Part shown: positions 60,465 to 64,000 of the stretch, piece after piece
Position numbering within the stretch: the first letter of the stretch is position 1
Layout: each line of letters begins with the position of its first letter
Assembly: GCA_013152205.1 (NCBI GenBank)
Contig: JAADGV010000102.1
Location: forward strand, 1 to 64,000
Source: Planctomycetota bacterium
GTDB taxonomy: Bacteria; Planctomycetota; Planctomycetia; Pirellulales; Lacipirellulaceae
Reading direction: 5' to 3'
Length of the DNA: 64,000 bases
Notes under the pieces: model-generated
Told to the model about the DNA's origin: nothing
What the model saw: the letters and a program-made list of their open reading frames with translations, nothing else
Database searches by the model: none
Program-made: the position numbers and the translations under genes

Positions 60465-60892
60465 AAGACATCTGTCCCGGTATCAGGGCGGTTTTCCGTC
60501 GATTTTTTAGGCAAAAATTTTAGCGAACCCGGACCCGACCTGAGCCGTAGCAGACGAAGTGGCTAGAAGAGGCGTGGGAACGGTCGTAGCGGGTATGGAC
60601 AGGACGGTCTCCAAGCGGTTACCTTCTAGCACTATAGGTGGCTGGTTTGCCGGGCCTGTGGGTTCCGGTCGTGCCGCCTCTGGCAGGGTGTACCACGTGG
60701 ATTTGGTCTACTTGGGTCTCTTGCCGAGATCATGCAGCCCCGTTTGCGGGGGCATGGGTTTGATTATTTGTCGAACTTCCCGCCTGTTACGGTACGCTAC
60801 CTCGTAGCCGTGTACGCATCAAAAGACGGACTTGTCGCGGTTTGCGTTAAGCGGATACCGTGTTTATCACACAATAGAGAGCAAATTTTCTG
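60465..60892. other. 428-bp gap with hairpins, possible structured RNA
   Basis: No gene is supported. GCTAGAAG (60562-60569) and CTTCTAGC (60623-60630) close a 53-base loop, and CATGC-AG-CCCCG-TTTG-CGGGGGCATG (60731-60756) is a strong hairpin followed by GGTTTGATTATTT. An 82-codon frame at 60559 has no ribosome site or motif. Either a small RNA ending at the second hairpin or the leader of the ABC transporter operon could lie here. It is not a tRNA, tmRNA or RNase P RNA by the motifs I can check. Confidence 0.4.
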
Positions 60893-61663
60893 ATGAGCCA
60901 AACCTCAGACAAATCGCAAACAGATGGCGCGGCTAGCAAACCGATGATCGAGGCCGTAGGGCTGTCGAAGTTCTATGGCAGTTTTGCCGCCTCGCGAGAC
61001 GTCAGCTTTACCATCAACCAAGGCGAGGTCGCAGCGTTTCTCGGTCCGAATGGGGCGGGTAAAAGCACAACGATGAAGCTGCTGACCGGTTATCTCGCAC
61101 CCTCCGAGGGAACGGCACGGATAGCGGGTTACGATATGGCGACCGATCGCCTGCAGGGCGCTCGTCGACTGGGGTATCTGCCCGAGAATGGCCCGCTGTA
61201 CGCCGATATGACGCCCCGTAGTTTGCTAACATTTTTTGGCCAAATGCGGCAACTCTCGGGTGCAGACCTCGATCGACGTATGGAATCGGTGATCCGAACC
61301 TGCAATTTGGAATCGGTCATCGGCAAACCGATCAGCAAACTATCCAAAGGTTTTCGCCAACGTGTCGGCATGGCTCAGGCGTTGTTGCATGACCCTGATG
61401 TTTTGATTCTTGACGAGCCTACCGCTGGGCTCGACCCCAACCAAATTCGAGAAGTGCGGAAGATGATTCGCGAGTTAGGGAAATCGAAGACTATTCTGCT
61501 CTCGACCCACATTTTGCAAGAAGTCGAAGCAATGTGTAATCGGGTCGTGTTCATCAACGAAGGCCGCCTCGTGTTCGATGGCACGCCAGCAGAACTTAGC
61601 GAGCAACAACATAACCTAGACGAGCGGTTCCACGAACTGACCGTAGCCGAGAACCAGAGCTAA
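60893..61663 (+). CDS. GldA-like ABC transporter ATPase
   Basis: 256 residues. Walker [20 protein letters not shown]-loop LGYLPENGPLYADM, signature LSKGFRQRVGMAQALLHDPDVLILDEPTAGLDPNQ with Walker B, and LSTHILQEVEAMCNRVVFI are intact. The pattern GYLPENGPLY is typical of GldA and of ATPases paired with GldF-type permeases. The fused GldF-GldG membrane protein follows after 125 bases. In Bacteroidetes this set supports gliding, but in planctomycetes the function is unknown. Confidence 0.92.
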   Translation: MSQTSDKSQTDGAASKPMIEAVGLSKFYGSFAASRDVSFTINQGEVAAFLGPNGAGKSTTMKLLTGYLAPSEGTARIAGYDMATDRLQGARRLGYLPENGPLYADMTPRSLLTFFGQMRQLSGADLDRRMESVIRTCNLESVIGKPISKLSKGFRQRVGMAQALLHDPDVLILDEPTAGLDPNQIREVRKMIRELGKSKTILLSTHILQEVEAMCNRVVFINEGRLVFDGTPAELSEQQHNLDERFHELTVAENQS

Positions 61664-61668
61664 CAATG

Positions 61669-61752
61669 TAGGGTGCGTGCAGCGAAGCACAACGCACCAT
61701 GTGTCACGGAAAACGAAAAGGTGCGTTACGCTTCGCTACACGCACCCTACGG
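61669..61752. repeat. Palindromic repeat family G, copy 2
   Basis: GTAGGGTGCGTGCAGCGAAG and CTTCGCTACACGCACCCTAC are near-perfect inverted ends. It matches 10118-10197 and lies inside the ABC operon. Confidence 0.8.
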
Positions 61753-61788
61753 TTACAGCCGAATTTATAAACAGGATAGAAGACTACT

Positions 61789-64000
61789 ATGAACTGGAAC
61801 GTTCTCAGATCGATTTTCAAACGCGATTTCGTGAGCTACTTTTCCAGCCCGACCGGTTACGTGTTTATCTGCGTGTTTGTGGTGCTTAGCGCACTCGCCA
61901 CGTTTTGGCCACCGGAATTTTTCTCTAGCAATCTGGCGAATCTCGACCAACTAAGTCGTTGGTTGCCGTTCATCATGCTGGTGTTTATTCCAGCCATCAC
62001 GATGAGCATTTGGGCTGAAGAACGACAACAGGGCACCGACGAATTGCTGCTCACCATCCCTGCCACCGACCTCGATGTGGTGTTAGGGAAATATCTAGCC
62101 GGCGTGGCAATCTTCACCGTGTCATTGATGTTCTCGGCATTCTCCATCTTTCTTGTTTTCAAGTGGGGCTTGGGCGATCCCGATGCGGGGCTCTTTGCCA
62201 GTACCTATATCGGTTACTGGTTTATTGGTGCTGCGATGATCGCCATCGGCATGGTGGCTTCGTTTCTGACCGACAACCTAACGGTCGGGTTCATCCTTGG
62301 CATGTTGTTCAACTTGCCCCTGGCCATGGCAGGCGTTGCCGATTGGTTTATTAAAGATCCGGCCGTTGCCCAAGTTGTGCGAAAATGGGGTGCCTTAGAG
62401 CAATTTCGAGATTTTGAGCGGGGCGTCGTTAGCTTAGGCGGGGCCACCTACTTTGTGATGATTTCGATAGTCATGCTCTACATCAGCATGGTGCTGATTG
62501 GACGACGCCATTGGCAAGCACGCGACAACGGCGGCGCCCTGCTTGGGCACTACACCGTCAGGGCGATCGCCCTGTTGTGCTTGGCCGTGGGAGTTACGCA
62601 GTTTGTACAAAGCCACAACTTGCTGCGAGCTGACATTAGTAGCGAACAGCTTAGCTCGCTTTCTGCCGATACCCGAAAGTTGTTGCAAGATTTGCGAAAC
62701 GATCCAGAGGTTAAGACGATTAAGATCGACGCGTACGTTAGCCCGCAAGTGCCGGCTGAGTATGTGTCGACCAAGCTGGATTTCCTGACAACGCTTGCTG
62801 AGTTGCAAGCCCTTAGTGGCAAGAAGGTTCAGGTCACCAAGCACGAAATCGAAAACCACGGCCCCGAGGCGGTGCTCGCAGAATCGACCTACGGCATCAC
62901 TCCACGCGAAGTGATGATCGTCAAAGGTCAAGAACGATCGCAAGAAGAGTTTTTCCTGGCGGCTGCGGTCACGGCGGGGCTAAAGAAGGTCGTCATTCCG
63001 TTCATCGACAAAGGTATTCCGGTTGAGTACGAACTAGTACGCTCGATTACCACGGTCTCGAAGAACAAAACCTACAAGATTGGAATTATCGACACGGGCC
63101 TGCCCTTCATGAATCCATCGAGCGATCGCAGTCGTGAGTGGCCTCTGATTACTGAACTCCGTAAACAATACGATATCGACGATCGGCCTGTCGATCCTTC
63201 GCAACCGATCAAGGATTCGTACGATGTGCTTATCGCCGTACAGCCGTCGATGCTAGGGCCGCAGGAACTCGACCATCTGGTTGATGCCATCCGTAGCGGA
63301 ATCCCGACAGCGATACTCGAAGACCCACACCCTCATTTTTATCCAGCATCGATTGCTAGTACCGCGGAGCCCCGGCAACCGCCGGGAGGGATGATGGGCA
63401 TGTTTAATCGAAGCGGACCAATTCCTAAGGGTGATATCAGTCAGCTTTGGCGTACGCTAGGGGTGAACTTTAATCCCATGGAGGTGGTTTGGCAGGTTTA
63501 CGATCCAGAGCAATCGATCCGAGTTGCCACCGACGACCAATGGATTTTCGTCGACGAGGGAAATGGCGCCCATGATCCACTTAGTTCTGATTCGCCAATC
63601 ACCTCGGGCTTGAATCAACTGCTGCTGATTTATCCTGGGGCGATATCCAAGGCCGAAGATTCTAAACTGGACTTTGAACAATTGGTGGTGACGGGGAGCG
63701 ACAACTCGGGAACGATCGCAACGCCTGGAATGCGTCGGGGAGGGGCAAACATGCGAGCTTTCGACAATCGCACCAGTAGCTCATTCATTCTCGCAGCGTA
63801 TATCCACGGTACGTTGCCGGACGACGACATGTTGCTCACTGGCGATGCCTTAGAAAACGAAGCAGAAGAGACCGACGAGTCTAAAGATGCTGATGCTGAA
63901 GAAGCAGCCAGCCCAGAGCAAGATGAGCCTGCGGGGCAAGAGATCAATGCGGTTGTGGTGGCAGACATCGATTGGATTATCCCCGACTTCTTTATGATTC
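61789..64000 (+). CDS. Fused GldF-GldG-like ABC permease, cut by window end
   Basis: At least 737 residues, open at 64000. ATG 61789 has AGGA 12 bases upstream. Residues 1-240 are a six-TM ABC-2 permease like GldF (RDFVSYFSSPTGYVFICVFVVLSALATFW; IFIPAITMSIWAEERQQGTDELLLTIPATDLDVVLGKYLA). A seventh TM helix (ALLCLAVGVTQFV) leads into a GldG/DUF-type periplasmic domain (ADISSEQLSSLSADTRKLLQDL; YKIGIIDTGLPFM) as found in the auxiliary subunit. So two proteins separate in Flavobacterium are one here. An acidic stretch near residues 685-725 precedes the window end. It works with the ATPase at 60893. Confidence 0.88.
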   Translation, partial: MNWNVLRSIFKRDFVSYFSSPTGYVFICVFVVLSALATFWPPEFFSSNLANLDQLSRWLPFIMLVFIPAITMSIWAEERQQGTDELLLTIPATDLDVVLGKYLAGVAIFTVSLMFSAFSIFLVFKWGLGDPDAGLFASTYIGYWFIGAAMIAIGMVASFLTDNLTVGFILGMLFNLPLAMAGVADWFIKDPAVAQVVRKWGALEQFRDFERGVVSLGGATYFVMISIVMLYISMVLIGRRHWQARDNGGALLGHYTVRAIALLCLAVGVTQFVQSHNLLRADISSEQLSSLSADTRKLLQDLRNDPEVKTIKIDAYVSPQVPAEYVSTKLDFLTTLAELQALSGKKVQVTKHEIENHGPEAVLAESTYGITPREVMIVKGQERSQEEFFLAAAVTAGLKKVVIPFIDKGIPVEYELVRSITTVSKNKTYKIGIIDTGLPFMNPSSDRSREWPLITELRKQYDIDDRPVDPSQPIKDSYDVLIAVQPSMLGPQELDHLVDAIRSGIPTAILEDPHPHFYPASIASTAEPRQPPGGMMGMFNRSGPIPKGDISQLWRTLGVNFNPMEVVWQVYDPEQSIRVATDDQWIFVDEGNGAHDPLSSDSPITSGLNQLLLIYPGAISKAEDSKLDFEQLVVTGSDNSGTIATPGMRRGGANMRAFDNRTSSSFILAAYIHGTLPDDDMLLTGDALENEAEETDESKDADAEEAASPEQDEPAGQEINAVVVADIDWIIPDFFMI

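Noticed and set aside
60559-60807. 82-codon frame in the gap before the GldA-like gene
   Set aside because: No ribosome site and overlaps the strong hairpin at 60731-60756.

Overview
The window looks like a chromosomal segment of a planctomycete, most likely order Pirellulales. The grounds are a SecA of about 1230 residues, many large secreted or membrane proteins of the kind restricted to this phylum, Gram-negative lipid A/KDO genes (waaA, lpxK), a Tat-dependent Gfo/Idh/MocA oxidoreductase, an NPCBM-domain protein, EF-hand and squalene-cyclase-repeat secreted proteins, low operon density on both strands, and many palindromic intergenic repeats. No rRNA, tRNA, CRISPR array or complete insertion sequence was found. 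The species assignment is inference from gene content only.

Layout. 1-1.9 kb: a small accessory patch with a PD-(D/E)XK nuclease carrying an EVE/PUA-like C-terminus, then mazEF with an 11-bp iterated operator-like array. 2-7.4 kb: a methyltransferase, a cysteine-repeat protein, an ACT-ACT regulator, a secreted protein with a strong terminator, and infA. 7.9-13.5 kb: a three-gene envelope cassette: a GAF/HlyD hybrid, a small HlyD adaptor, and a membrane protein joining a PqqD-like domain, an M50 site-2 protease core and a HlyD-like arm. This is the best candidate for an undescribed system. 13.5-23.3 kb: a lone AbiEii-like nucleotidyltransferase, an AsmA/TamB-like protein, and a tightly coupled trio (large two-TM protein, squalene-cyclase-repeat protein, NPCBM protein). 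23.6-30 kb: secA, waaA and a rhomboid-like protein. 30.2-38 kb: an ABC-2 exporter with one frameshifted permease, a flavin oxidoreductase/radical SAM pair and a prolyl oligopeptidase. 38-50.4 kb: ispH, an EF-hand protein, a FlgM-like protein, a Fur regulator, purB, a purple-acid-phosphatase-like enzyme with a TPR protein, and a hydrolase-fold protein lacking its serine. 50.8-64 kb: an HD hydrolase, a Tat oxidoreductase, lpxK, a 1135-residue paralogue of the 18-21 kb protein with a very acidic tail, nadB, and a GldA plus fused GldF-GldG transporter cut by the window end.

Intergenic DNA is unusually rich in structure. Several dispersed families of palindromic repeats recur, two of them with compensatory base changes in their stems. 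One family is a pair of about 180-bp MITE-like elements with 18-bp terminal inverted repeats and 9-bp target duplications. Another family of four copies always lies just downstream of a plus-strand gene in the same orientation. Several genes have a TATAAT-like box 7-9 bases before the start codon, suggesting leaderless mRNAs.

All calls come from reading the sequence. Family names rest on motifs and remembered family features, not on database searches.
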